A DNA stretch of 64,000 bases, taken from Apoderus coryli. Taxonomy: Eukaryota > Arthropoda > Insecta > Coleoptera > Attelabidae. Of the stretch, positions 1 to 10,860 are shown piece after piece. Position 1 is the first letter of the stretch, and each line of letters opens with the position of its first letter. The stretch is taken from positions 11,532,001 to 11,596,000 of the forward strand of contig OU452201.1 in NCBI GenBank assembly GCA_911728435.2. The letters run 5' to 3'. The position numbers and the translations under genes are program-made. The notes below the pieces were generated by a model. It was not told where the DNA came from. It did not search any database and saw only the letters and a program-made list of their open reading frames with translations.

Positions 1-29
1 GTTTAAAAAAACTGACACAATGACAACAT

Positions 30-215
30 TTTCGAGCAAATGGCGTTTAAAATTTCACCAGTTAGATAGTTGGTGTTTATATCTCATATAAATACTTGTA
101 GAACTTATTTGTGTAAGTGTAGGTGTCGTCAGCGCACTATAGACTGCGAGCATTGCATGCGGAAGGTTTTGGATTTAAATCCCAGCTCTTAATTTTTTTT
201 TATTTCTAATTCTTG
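30..215 (+). repeat. Family A dispersed repeat, 3' part with tRNA-like tail
   Basis: This is the 3' part of a dispersed repeat seen several times in the window (best copy 23640-24160). The segment around 45-80 contains the family motif GCGTTTAAAATTTCACCAG. Bases 121-189 form a tRNA-like block with an A-box-like stretch near 125 and a B-box-like GGTTTTGGATTTAAATCC near 165. A T-rich stretch follows, then TTGAATAAAGTAGTTGG. The body is truncated on the left by the window edge. The tRNA-like block suggests a pol III promoter origin; transcription is inferred only. Confidence 0.65.
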
Positions 216-1027
216 AATAAAGTAGTTGGTTTGTTAGGTTAGTTTATTGGAAATAATAAAAATAATACAATTATAATATCAATTATTATTATTAATAAAT
301 ATTATTATTATCTTTTTATCTCTTTCCTCCTTAAATATATATATTTAATATTATTAAAAACTTTAAAAGCAAATGCTTTCATCAGTTTCGTCTTGTCTGT
401 TTTCTGTATTAATAAAACTGATGGTTAAGTAATTTGATTCGAAAAAGGTACGGTTTCATTTGTTGTTGTAGATGTCACGTGCCGAAAAAAGGGAAACTCT
501 AGCAACGTCTACATAAAGTCATATGACACGCCATTAAATAGAATAGAAATATCAAACAATAATTTTTGTCTGTTTACTTTTGGGCTGGTTCTCAATTTTA
601 TAATAAAATATATAAAATGCGGAGCTTTTACAAATGGGGTAAGTCCTACTTAATTAACGTATCCATTATTAACGTCTGCGTAACTCAAAATAAAAATTAT
701 ACAAGGCGCTCCGGAAAATGTGGGAAATCTCGGATGCAGATAGAAGCCTATAAGTTAAAGACCTCTTAAAATAGTGTTAAGTATTTAAACTTTTCAGGTT
801 TTTTTAGTTTGCCTATAAGACTAAGTTTAATGTTTAAATTTTTAACATCCTGTATAATAAAGACTTAAAAAAAATAAAATAAACCTGAGTAGCCTGAACC
901 TTCAATTAAATAAAGGAATTTTTGTTTACTGTCAATCAAAAAATAAACAATTTTTAAGAAAAAAAATATATACAATGATGACAGGAGCTGCTTCGTAACT
1001 AAATCATTGAAACAAATTAAGCTTAAA
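216..1027. other. Gene-free AT-rich stretch
   Basis: Low-complexity AT-rich sequence with short ATT/AAT microsatellite around 275-350. Short open frames here look random. I see no recognisable element. Confidence 0.5.
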
Positions 1028-1264
1028 CAGAGCTGGGTTCCGATACAGGTTAATGGTTATCGAGTAGGGAATTCGGATACTTTCAAAGTATCCGGATACA
1101 TATGTAATATTCGGATACATTTAGAGTATCCGGAGACGCATAGGAAATGTACTCGAGTATGGAATACAATTTTTTTCCGAGGCGGATACGGATATCGGAT
1201 ACAGTTCTTTGGAAAGTACTCTTTAGGATATAGAGGAATTGTATCCGAATACTGCACAGCTCTG
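1028..1264. mobile_element. hAT-like MITE with GTATCCG repeats
   Basis: The ends read CAGAGCTG inward from 1028 and, on the other strand, CAGAGCTG inward from 1264. They are flanked by near-identical GCTTAAA (1021-1027) and GCTTAGA (1265-1271), which fits a decayed hAT target duplication. The interior is packed with the heptamer CGGATAC and its reverse complement. Such sub-terminal repeats are typical binding sites for a hAT transposase acting in trans. At 237 bp it cannot encode a transposase. An 87-codon open frame across it is a by-product of the repeats. Confidence 0.6.
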
Positions 1265-2539
1265 GCTTAGAATTAGTTTTAAATGTATATACAAAGATAC
1301 ATTTGTTATTGATATGTTGCTAATATCGTACATCATGTACCTACTCTATATTACCAATAATAATACCCATAATATTAGCTACGTAAAGCTTCGCTTTGTT
1401 ATATACACAATTTGTTCATGTGGATGTTTTCCGAAAATTTTAACACAATTACCACAGCTTGTACATGGTGTACATACTGTTTGCCCAAAACAAAACATAA
1501 TGAATTAGTTATTGTTAATAATTCAATGCCCGTCATTGTACCGAAATTGAACCTAATTAAATTGATTTATTGTATTGTTAGCTGAATTTGTAAACGTATA
1601 CCAGTCGATTAGATGTTATGTTACATTCTAAAAATTTGCATACATTTTTTCTAGTAAATATGAAGTTCACACTTCGAGATATCACTCAATACGCTCTTAA
1701 TGTTTGACATATCTCGGATTTTAAAGGCTTACAACATTTATATAGCCATAAGTGTTGTACAGGGTTGGTCCCGGTTATACAGCAATATGATACCAACGTG
1801 AAAATAATTACTGAAATGAAGTTTAAATGAATTTGTTTATGGGTAATGAGACAAAATTATAGAAAAAACATGCAGAAAGGATAATGAAACATATCGTTAT
1901 TAACAACTAGCGTTCAAATAGCTAAAAACATAACGTTGTCTTAATTTGACTTCATAGCCTTTCATTTCAAACTCAAATAAAAAAATAATATTGTTGACAC
2001 AAATAATGACATTCATAACAATTAATTTCCGCGCAGTTGCCAGTTGTATTTTGCGGTTTGCTAAGGTTGGATTACATCTATATTACCAATTGAGCAAGGG
2101 TTTATATTTCAGCATAACTTGGCAAAGCGGCGCTTAACGTGAAAACTATGCATGTGACCATTACTGTTTTGGCACTATGTGCAATCTATATTTTAAAGTA
2201 TTAAACTGTTTTATTTTGATTAAAAAGAGTATATTGAATGAACGTAAAGTAACCATTTTTTAGTAAATCGCCCGGATGATTTTCTGCGGTGAGTTGAGAG
2301 AATAGGAGGGGTAGCAAAGAGCATTTGTTGAGTAAATGATTGAGAATTTCCAGTCACACCTGGGATACAGATGATATTCTCATTTTCATCAAAAATGACC
2401 CAAAAATTCTGTTGAATATCAATTAGGAGTTGAGATCTGCATGGCCTCGATCTCGGTTTCGAAAAACCACCTCCAAACATTATAGTAAAAAGAATAACAA
2501 CTTATATAAAAACACAATACACAATATCTATAGCTAAAA
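1265..2539. other. No recognisable feature
   Basis: AT-rich sequence without convincing coding potential. An 86-codon open frame on the minus strand at 2220-2480 matches nothing I know. Confidence 0.4.
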
Positions 2540-2914
2540 TGGGGTGGAGCATACAGAAGCAATCTTGAACCTCTACTTATCATACAAAAAAGAATCTTAA
2601 AAATTATTTTTCATTTGGATATTCGTTATCCAACAGAAGAGCTGTTTAAGGTTGCTAATGTGTTAACTATTCGACAGATGTTTTATAAGAGTGCTGTAGT
2701 CCATCTTAATAAATCAAATCAATTTTTAGGAAAGCTTGATCATAATTATTTAACGCGTGATAAAAAAAGAGATATTATTAGGGAACCTGTATGTAAAAAA
2801 GCAATCGGCCAGAGATCTCATGCATATATTGGTCATAAGGTGTATAATCAAATGCCATTGGAATTAAAGGATAAAATTAATTTCAAGAATTTTAAATTTT
2901 GTGTTCATTTCTAA
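2540..2914 (+). pseudogene. LINE reverse transcriptase C-terminal fragment
   Basis: An uninterrupted frame begins in WGGAYRSNLEPLLIIQKRIL and runs through RYPTEELFKVANVLTIRQMF and GQRSHAYIGHKVYNQMPLEL to a stop at 2914. This is the region after the palm domain of jockey/CR1-like non-LTR reverse transcriptases, where the 'IIQKRILKII' and 'KVYNQMPLEL' patterns are usual. The catalytic RT and endonuclease domains are missing, so the copy is 5'-truncated, as is common after incomplete target-primed reverse transcription. The frame is open, so the insertion may be fairly young, but it cannot be functional. Confidence 0.8.
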
Positions 2915-3218
2915 TTTTTAAGAATAATTAAATGTTATAAAACATTATTGGGTACAATGGGATAGATTATTTGAGGGTCTGATAGTGCGTGAGCAACCGT
3001 TTGGTGTCTGGTGGTGTTTGGAGGAAGCGGACAAACTTTACCAAGTTTTTGCATCCTCTAGGCACCGCTTAGTAAAATCAGGGCGGTGCACATATAAGAT
3101 TATATTTGTTTCTTTATTATTATTATTTATTTTATTTATTTCGGCTTAGAGCAAAATAACATGTATATAATTTAAGTGGATATTGGAAATAAATAAATTT
3201 GCATTTGAATTTGAAATA
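2915..3218 (+). repeat. LINE 3' UTR and repeat tail
   Basis: This follows the LINE stop codon directly. It holds a moderately GC-rich segment (2980-3090), then TTATT-rich sequence, and ends in AATAAATTTG followed by TTTGAA-type repeats near 3200. A short-repeat tail instead of a long poly(A) is common for non-LTR elements. I treat 2540-3218 as one truncated insertion. Confidence 0.6.
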
Positions 3219-4520
3219 CTTAACATCGAACTCATGTGTTCGGTCGAGATTATTCACAGTTTCCAAAGTTCATCAATCTATAAATTTCGTTTCAGATTTT
3301 ATTTGATCCATTCCCGAAGTTGTACAATTTTAAACTTTACTAATTCACTAAATCTAACTATCCTTTAGATTAATATAGGAAAATTTAAAATAATAAATAA
3401 TAACTCACGGCTTGAAACTAGATTCAATAATTTTTTTTTTTTTCGAAAAATAGTTTTGTGAAAATTAACTAATTATATTTTTCGAGACCGAGTCTCGTTA
3501 TCTTGGTCTCCGTCTCGATAGTTAAGGCTTGGTCTCGATCCGAACACTTGATGACTGTCTCAATTTACGCCCAATAACAACCAATAAACTCTCGATAAAC
3601 ACATATTACATAAAACCCTTCCGACATTATTTGAAACAATCGGTCATTTTTATCTGGAATATCCTATATCTACACTTGGAAACAAATTCACAGCAAAATA
3701 CCAAATCAAATGGCCCTATAGAAATTTCAACATATATGAAATGATGAGTGCAGTCAATTAGAGTAAAAGCGATACATTTATGATGATAACCGGCATCGGC
3801 GCGCTATCATTTATTCCATGCATACAAATCCAGTCAAACAAACAAACCGCTAATAATTGGCTGATAGGGTTGTCCATATTCTTTATTTTGACCATTAAAT
3901 GAGCTTTGTATGTGATCATCATTCAACACAGTATATTTGCATCGTTGAATATTAATTCACCGAGATCGATTGTTTATTTTACCGGTATAAAGTGATAATT
4001 ATGTTTATTATTATGTATTTATATTATATTAATTTTCTACCGTTTTTTCTGAAATAGTTTTATTGAAAAACTTGTTTTACCACTTCAAAATTGTCTTACT
4101 CCTCCATCCAATACAATTCATTATGCCGGCTTTATCAGTCCATATTATGGAAGAAAAGAAAGCTTTACATATTTTGAAACGTCACTGCGCAAATTAAATT
4201 CAGCGATAAGGTCGAAACTTATGATTTTTTTAATTGCTTGCAGTTGAAGTTATTGCAGCACCTACTTTATTTTCTATTTTACTCAAATACGACCATAACA
4301 AGATGCCAATAAAACAATTTTTTTTATCCAGCTTCTTAAATGCTTGTTTTTCCGACTGACTTCTTTCTTTTAGAATGTGTTTCGAGTGTTCTAACCACAA
4401 TTTTTGGTGAAACTTGACTAGTCATTTCATTTGAAATAAGGTCTTGGAAGCTTTAGTTATTAAAATTAAATAAAAGGTACGAGAACAGATAAATTCTCGT
4501 GCTAGTATAAGCTCTTTGTA
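3219..4520. other. Gene-free; GAGACC/GTCTCG cluster at 3480-3545
   Basis: Mostly AT-rich and featureless. Around 3484-3540 the words GAGACC and GTCTCG recur in both orientations, which looks like a fragment of a repeat rich in self-complementary words. No ends could be defined. Confidence 0.35.
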
Positions 4521-4680
4521 AATGTTGGAAATTTGGGTCACACTGCCTGCCGATCACCACTGATGAGTCGTGGATCGACGAAACGGCCGTCTGGTGAAAG
4601 CATGGTAGTGTGAAACAAATTTCCAACATAACTTAAAGTCTTGTTGCTTTATGTAACAAGCAATTCTTAGATAAATAAAT
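4521..4680 (+). mobile_element. Hammerhead-bearing short retroelement
   Basis: The hammerhead at 4554-4597 is embedded in a longer hairpin. GTTGGAAATTT at 4524-4534 can pair with AAATTTCCAAC at 4618-4628, extending stem I outward. A 3' segment follows (AAAGTCTTGTTGC, then AACAAGCAATTCTTAG). The 3' segment recurs almost identically at 45781-45840 and, diverged, at 58443-58475. The layout resembles Penelope-like element terminal repeats or retrozymes, known carriers of type I hammerheads. No protein is encoded. Confidence 0.7.
4554..4597 (+). ncRNA. Type I hammerhead ribozyme, intact core
   Basis: All invariant parts are present in order. Stem I 5' strand is TCACCA (4554-4559); core CTGATGA is 4560-4566. 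Stem II is GTCG/CGAC with loop TGGAT (4567-4579); GAAA is 4580-4583. Stem III is the short self-complementary ACGGCCGT (4583-4590). The cleavage nucleotide C is 4591, giving a GUC site, and stem I 3' strand is TGGTGA (4592-4597), pairing perfectly. In RNA it should self-cleave after 4591. The tiny stem III matches animal retroelement hammerheads, which often work better as dimers. Activity is inferred. Confidence 0.9.
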
Positions 4681-4704
4681 GTTTGTTAATTTTGGAAATT
4701 ATAC

Positions 4705-5155
4705 AACTATACTGTTTTTATTTATTTTCATAGGAATAAGTTTAATAATACAGAACTGTCGCAACCAAAGAAATTTTTGGCATAACATTGTTAGTAACTC
4801 GGCATCTGTTGTCGACAGAGCAACCGTTTGATGTTTCTTACTAAACCAGGCCTTTCAGATTTGACAAAACATTCATTGTTCCTTCTAAATATCTGAATAT
4901 TCTTTGTTAATCCGGAATCCTCAAACTCCAATTGCAATTTCTCCCATGCTTCTTTACCATCCTTTGCATTTTGTATGTGTCCATAAATTTTGCTATCCTA
5001 ATTTTCATTATATCTTCATTACCAACAAGACCAAAAATCTTCGTGCTCTAAATATGATTGCATTGCAAATTTCCACGTATTGTAATTCTCCCTACCTTTT
5101 AATTTTTCAACTGAAGCCAGATAATTCGAATATGGAATATTGAGAGTGGCTGACA
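4705..5155 (-). pseudogene. Copia-type retrotransposon relic: Gag joined to RNase H
   Basis: Read on the minus strand from about 5150, the sequence encodes LNIPYSNYLASVEKLKGREN, then YNTWKFAMQSYLEHEDFW and, after frame breaks, HIQNAKDGKEAWEKLQLEFE. This is the conserved N-terminal pattern of Ty1/copia Gag. At about 4848 it passes, in another frame, to WFSKKHQTVALSTTDAEL, the RNase H end of copia Pol. Protease, integrase and RT, about 3.5 kb in a full element, are missing, so this is an internally deleted, frameshifted copy. I did not find LTRs with confidence. Confidence 0.72.
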
Positions 5156-5338
5156 AGAATTTCACGTTCTGATGACAAATTTTCTTTTCAATTCTTGTAC
5201 TACTCTTCTTCGCCCATAATCAGATAAGAATTTGGAACACAGACATGTATGATTGCTATTTTTGTGAAATTCTACAACTACTGGTTTTATTTATTCTGAT
5301 AGCAATAATATTAAAGGCAGAATTTGTTGTTGTTTAGT

Positions 5339-5490
5339 GTATAACTATAATCACAATCACAACTAGTTAAAATATGCTCTATCTACTGGTAACGTTTAGA
5401 CAACGTTTAGTTTACAAGTTGTAATGCAGAATCATAAGTCATAACTCTGAATGTTTAATTATTTTAACGTTTATGATTGTGATTATGACA
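5339..5490. mobile_element. Small inverted-repeat (MITE-like) element
   Basis: The left end holds ATAATCACAATCACAAC then GTTAAAAT (5347-5373). The right end is its imperfect reverse complement (ATTTTAAC then TTATGATTGTGATTATGACA, 5461-5490). Arms are about 30 bp with a few mismatches; the whole is about 150 bp. The target duplication is not clear. Confidence 0.4.
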
Positions 5491-5844
5491 AATGGAAATG
5501 TGCGCAGGAGTTAAACGTTTTTTTTAACAATTTTTTATGGCACACCGTTAAAAAGAAAAGTACCATAAGGTTAGATCGTTAGAATAACACATACAAACAA
5601 ATGTTCTTATGACTTTTATATGTTGGATAAAACCACTTTTGTTATGCATTATGCATACACTAAAAGTGTGACAAAAATTACGACTAAAACTTCTTCACTG
5701 TGATTTGTGTTATACAAACACGTTGGCTAACTCGGCCTTAATATACAATAATATTATAATATAGTCTTTCAAATATATGTAGGTTTACTTTAGTTTGCAA
5801 TATACAATCAATATGTAATAATATACTGTATTAATTTAAATTTT

Positions 5845-5932
5845 ACATAGGCTGATGGACTCCGGTCAATGGCCTTTTGGGGCTTTTACCAATAAAGTAC
5901 GTTTTATTGTTATTATTATTATAATATAATAC
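5845..5932 (+). repeat. LINE 3' tail fragment
   Basis: GGCCTTTTGGGGCTTTTACC, then AATAAAGTACGTTTTATTG, then TTATTATTATTATAATA. The AATAAA followed by a TTA-type microsatellite matches the 3' ends of other LINE copies here (near 21030 plus strand, near 42750 minus strand). No coding part is attached. Confidence 0.5.
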
Positions 5933-6892
5933 ATACGGGAGGATTAACATATATAATTTAATGTTAACATCAGAAAAATTTGATCTTCCTGCATAAACTG
6001 ATGAAAATAATCAAAATTTAAAAAACCTCTAATTTCTATGTATTCGTATTTTCCGTATCTATTAAAAGTTCATTTAAAGTATCATGGAATTTCGGCACAC
6101 TGTACAATGAAATGAAATGCATACGACTGATAGTTTCCAATATACTCTTTAGTGTTCTTATTAGAACTTTGTGTGCCAGTTGGATGGATAATAAAGTCTG
6201 AGAAAAACCTACTATCTGGGCTTCTTCTGCTAATTCTTTTTTTACTCTATAATAGAATGTAACATTATTTTTCCCAATTGCTTATTTCATCTAAACTATA
6301 ATATTCTTCGTACCAATCAAAAACAAATGCATAACTGAATGTACGTTTTTGCGGCAACACTAACTTCTGCGTTACAAAAAATTAATATGAATGGAAATTC
6401 AGTATTTTATTTGTAGATGGTGTCCGGAGGCGTTTTTCCTTTTTCAAAGATACCAAACGGCGGTATTCAACTGTCAAACCATTTTCATGCTAATTCGGTT
6501 TATAATGTGGCATTTAAAAGGATTTCACTGGGATTTTTAATATTTTCGTATTAGGGCATCGGGCATGTGACAACTTTTAAAATATTCTCGGTGATAAGGA
6601 TCCAAGCCATTTAAATAGAAATTGACAATGCGAGATTTATAAATAATCCTATTGGATTTAAGTAAAGAAATACGTTGTCAATATAAAATATTTTAATTTT
6701 ATTTATTAGAATAGATATTATGAAATATACTAAACAAGCTCTCATTATTTAATGAAATAAAGATCTACCTACTTTGCAGGAATCGTTATTGGATTCTGGA
6801 TAAAAATGAACTATCTAAATATCTGAAGGTACATTACCGAATAAAGGGCGGTATCAGGCATTGACCGAGGTATATTTATGTTATGGGGTAAG
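5933..6892. other. No recognisable feature
   Basis: AT-rich sequence with only short random open frames. No terminal repeats or protein motifs seen. Confidence 0.4.
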
Positions 6893-7002
6893 TATAAATG
6901 ATGATGGACGCTTAGTCCGAAACATGTCTGGCAGATAATAGCAAGGTTTTAACGTATATATATCGATATTGATCATTTTGTGGAGTAGACGTCGTTTTAT
7001 TC
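6893..7002 (+). repeat. Decayed hammerhead repeat (copy D)
   Basis: Core ATGATGA at 6898-6904 (normally CTGATGA, so C3 is lost). A perfect stem II follows: GGAC/GTCC with loop GCTTA (6906-6918). Then GAAA (6919-6922), stem III ACATGT (6922-6927) and C at 6928. The expected stem I partner is not conserved. About 45 bp downstream lies the family tail TTTTGTGGAGTAGACGTC (near 6973-6990). It should be catalytically dead but clearly belongs to the 16022-16140 family. Confidence 0.6.
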
Positions 7003-7930
7003 AAATAATTCAATATATTTTATGAATAGAAAATCTTATAATTAAGATAATTACATGAAGTTCAGTAAAATTACGAACTACAAAATTATATTTTTAATGG
7101 AAAGGCAAAAAATAACTTTATGGTCAAATTTCATGGAAAGAGCTAATAAAACTGTATTCTCATATATTTTCCGCTAGACAAACGGACGGAACCTTTAGTA
7201 TAAAAAACACCATGTTCAAAGTAAAAGAGTGATTCAAAATACAGACGCTTATGTAATTACTCTTTTGTTGTACTAATTTAATTAATACTATGAAATCAGC
7301 TATACTAGAGCGCTTTTTTATCACCTTTAATTATACTAAATCAGAATGGCTGAATACCTAGGTAACATATACTGGTATACCGTGTGTTAAAATATGAATT
7401 AAACATTATAATGAAGATAACTTAATTATAATGAGTTATAAATAACCACAATCAAGTACTACTAGGTATTACCAGAGCGATTTAGTTCCGTAGTATTTTC
7501 GAATAAGGTTGAAATTCATGCTATTTAAGAATAATACCTACAGTATTTTCGAATTATCGTTATTATATTTCTTTCCAAAGGTTTCTTGAGCTGAAGGTTC
7601 ATACAAAGAATTTTATTATGAAAACAGACATAAAATTTTGTAGTGAATTTACGTTATCCATCTACAAAAGACTCTAAGATGTTCTGTATAACACACACAC
7701 AAAAACTAAGCATTCTATCAAAATAAAAGAAGACGACTTTTTTTAAGAAAATCATATTTTTTTTATTAATATATACTCAAAAAGTAAAATATTCCAACGA
7801 CAAAAGATTTGGGGCGTTATTTCCCCCAACCGCCTCTAGTTTGATACGCTCATGACTATACATTTGGAAATACTTTTAGTTTGACTTATAAGGAATTAAA
7901 AATCAAATACATGTGTAAAATTTTATTGAT
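7003..7930. other. No recognisable feature
   Basis: AT-rich, no supported gene or element. Confidence 0.4.
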
Positions 7931-7985
7931 GTACCTAAAAACGTTTCGTTAATATACACCATAAACCATCATCAGGGGCCAATTC
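7931..7985 (-). repeat. Possible hammerhead remnant (copy H)
   Basis: On the minus strand CTGATGA (7969-7975) is followed, 21 nt later, by CGAAAC and a run ending in TTAGG. Stem II is weak (GTT/AAC) and stem I does not pair convincingly. The CTGATGATGG...CGAAACGTT pattern resembles the other hammerhead repeats in the window, but this copy alone would not be called. Confidence 0.3.
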
Positions 7986-8829
7986 TGAATTGTATCTATG
8001 TTTATAGGTAGGTTTTGCTTAAAATTCACAGGTCTATCACCTGTATTAATGAATAATACATTTTAAAATTAGAAAAGTGTAGTACGATTAACAAAATCCG
8101 ATTAAATTTACTTACTCATGGGCAATGAATTGATATTGAATATATTTTGTTACAAATTATAATTTATTTTGATTTTAAACAATCCGAATGACAAACAGTT
8201 TGCTGGCGTGATATAATAATTCACCCCTTCTGAAATAATGCGCATTTTTGTCTGATATATACAAAATTATATATTGCTTTGTATCGGTAGGTATATTATT
8301 TCAATTAGCCGTCAAAATGTTGTTGCATTAATTTGATTATTTATTTGGTGCGATTGTGGTATAACGCCACATAATAGTCAACAGAACAACGCCAAAATAA
8401 TATGCGAGGACGATTGATTGACATGCAATAGATACATATTACACTATTATGTGTATAGGCCGATATCGCAGCCAGATACGGATTAGTTTTGTATATTTCA
8501 AAATACATAATATTTAGTTTTAATATAGATATGGCGTTAGCTTTATAAATTATTGATAATGATAAAAATAACCTACTGAAAGTAATAAAGAATTGGATAA
8601 TTCGATATATAATATAACTTGAAAATGAGGCTTCTACCAGGTACTGATCATTTTAAAGTATTTTAAACGTGCCACATTATGCACTCTGGACGTTTTACTA
8701 TTTTTATTATCCCGGCCTAATACTTTATTATCATTATCTCTTGGATTGTGGTAGTTAGTTTAAAAATAAAGATTTACATGTGCAGTGTCAACAAATAATT
8801 TTTAATATGTATGAGTGCCTTAAAAACGA
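7986..8829. other. No recognisable feature
   Basis: AT-rich, no supported gene or element. Confidence 0.4.
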
Positions 8830-9795
8830 ACATGAAGAAGAATCTGATTGAATTATCTGTAAAAAAAAATAACAAGCTGACTAAATTATCAGTATCAACA
8901 ATTTATCGACTGATTAGAAAGGGAAATGTAATTGACCTAGTGTAAGAAGAAAACGTATTGGACAAACATTTAAACAAATTGATGACGAAGGTACGGACTT
9001 TATTAGGAAAATTGTGTATAGATTTTATAAACAATCTAAGGTGCCTACTTTAGATATGGTTGGAGAAAAACTTAAAAACTACGAATAATATAATTACAAT
9101 TGCTTGGTCACACTGCGGGAAATACTAATAGACTGCGAATTTAAATATGAAAAATTAACAATAGAATGGCTGTAATGGAATCAAGAAAAATAGTAGAATT
9201 GCGGGAAGAATGCTTAGAAGAGATTAAAGATTATCGTCAGTCAGGTAGTTATATAGTTTATTTAGACGAAACGTAGTTTGATACTCATGATGCGTTGATG
9301 AAATATGGTTGGGTAGATAATCCAAAAAAATGCAGTTTAGGCACTCCATTTCTTCTAGAAGTAAACACGTCATCATATGTCATGCAGGTGGCAAAAATGG
9401 ATTTGTTCGGAATGCGTTGTTAATATCTGCTAAAAATATAAGCGAATCGTCTGCAGATTATCACGAAGATATGAATGCTCAATTATTTAAAAAATTGATG
9501 GCTGAACAACTGCTATAAAATATTCTGAATAATTTAATTATCATTGCAGATTGTCCCTTAAAATTGCTAATACCAATAGCAAAAAACAAGATCTTATTAA
9601 TTTTATGACAGAGAAACAATTAACTCTTCTTAAAACAAAGTCGAAAAAGAAATAATTACTTGATACAATAAAATCATTTAATTTCAAAAAATAATATGCA
9701 GTAGACCAAATTTGCCTAACTGTTCTCAGTTTGCCGCCTTACCACTGTATATTCAATCCGATCGAAATGATTTGGGGATCATAAAACCCGATTAC
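8830..9795 (+). pseudogene. Decayed DDE-superfamily transposase
   Basis: Several broken frames together spell a transposase with a DDE endonuclease core. In order: STIYRLIRKGN (about 8893), RKIVELREECLEEIKDYRQS then YIVYLDET (first catalytic D, about 9255-9275), HAGGKNGFVRNALL (about 9378-9420), SADYHEDMNAQLFKKLM (about 9450-9500), IIADCP (second D, about 9545) and LPPYHCIFNPIEMIW (about 9733-9777), the usual end of the core. Numerous stops and frameshifts separate these pieces. It resembles the insect DDE_3/IS630-like group. Terminal repeats were not identified. Confidence 0.78.
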
Positions 9796-10856
9796 AAATA
9801 AATTATTCAAACACCAAATATTTATTTATTTTCGATAAAATAATGATACGCCCATGCCTCCAAACTGATTGATGTGTGCCACGGAAAGCTTTTGTACGAT
9901 TTCAACTGAGTCTATAACGACTTTACTTTCACTTTCGTATAATGTAGGTATAGTCTAGGTTTTTCAGAGTGAAGCTTCCAAATTAAAGCATTATAGCGAA
10001 CAGATTTTTATTGCGATACAGAATGTAATAGATAATTCTAATTTTTTACTAATAAAAATATTGTATTAAAGTCTCATTTCGACACGAGCGCGACTGCGCC
10101 ATTAAATGCTCGTTGCAAAATATGCGATATACTAAATGGATTACTTTAAGAAATATACGATTCATATCTGTAATGTTCTATGCATTGTCCACCCTGCATT
10201 TATTTACAGTGACTTTGCTTTGTTAAATTTATTTATCTACGTATCTCTCTAATGCACTCTATAGGGAAACAATTAAAAGTAACACATTGTGATCTCTTAA
10301 TTTTTAAAAGAAACGCCGATGTAGAGAAGCATTAATTGGGTTGTGCAACGCATTGGATTTAGTAATATGAGTTTCTGTGAAAACATTTAATGAGATATTT
10401 TAATTTAAAGAAAATGTTATTTTATACACAACAGTCCAATTTGGTGTAGCCGCAGGTTGTTGGAAAAAGAGGAAAAAGCCGCCAGCCCAGCCTAGTTTAT
10501 TGTGACCGTGCTGTTGGTAAAATCGTCTGAACTGCATAATATGCTGAACTGGCTATTAAATAGAAATTACAGACATGATTTTGATGATGGATTGCCGTAT
10601 AATTCAATAAGAGTTGTGTAGTAGTAACAAGACAATATTTGTACATGTAGTTTTTGCATCCTTCATAGGTGGTTTCATAATAATATGAGCAACGATCATT
10701 GAGCTAACATAACGACTCCAAATATTACGAATATATAATATGTCGAATATTGTATTCTTTTTTTTAACATACATCCATATGTACGCTTATATTAATGCTG
10801 TGTACTAAGGACCAGTTTTGTCCTAAAATTTTCAAACTTGAATTTCTCGAAACCCT
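9796..10856. other. No recognisable feature
   Basis: AT-rich spacer. A slightly richer patch at 10450-10520 has no identifiable coding pattern. Confidence 0.35.
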
Positions 10857-10860
10857 TTAA

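Noticed and set aside
355..400. Minus-strand CTGATGA with AAGC/GCTT hairpin near 370-385
   Set aside because: No GAAA follows the hairpin, and stem I cannot form.
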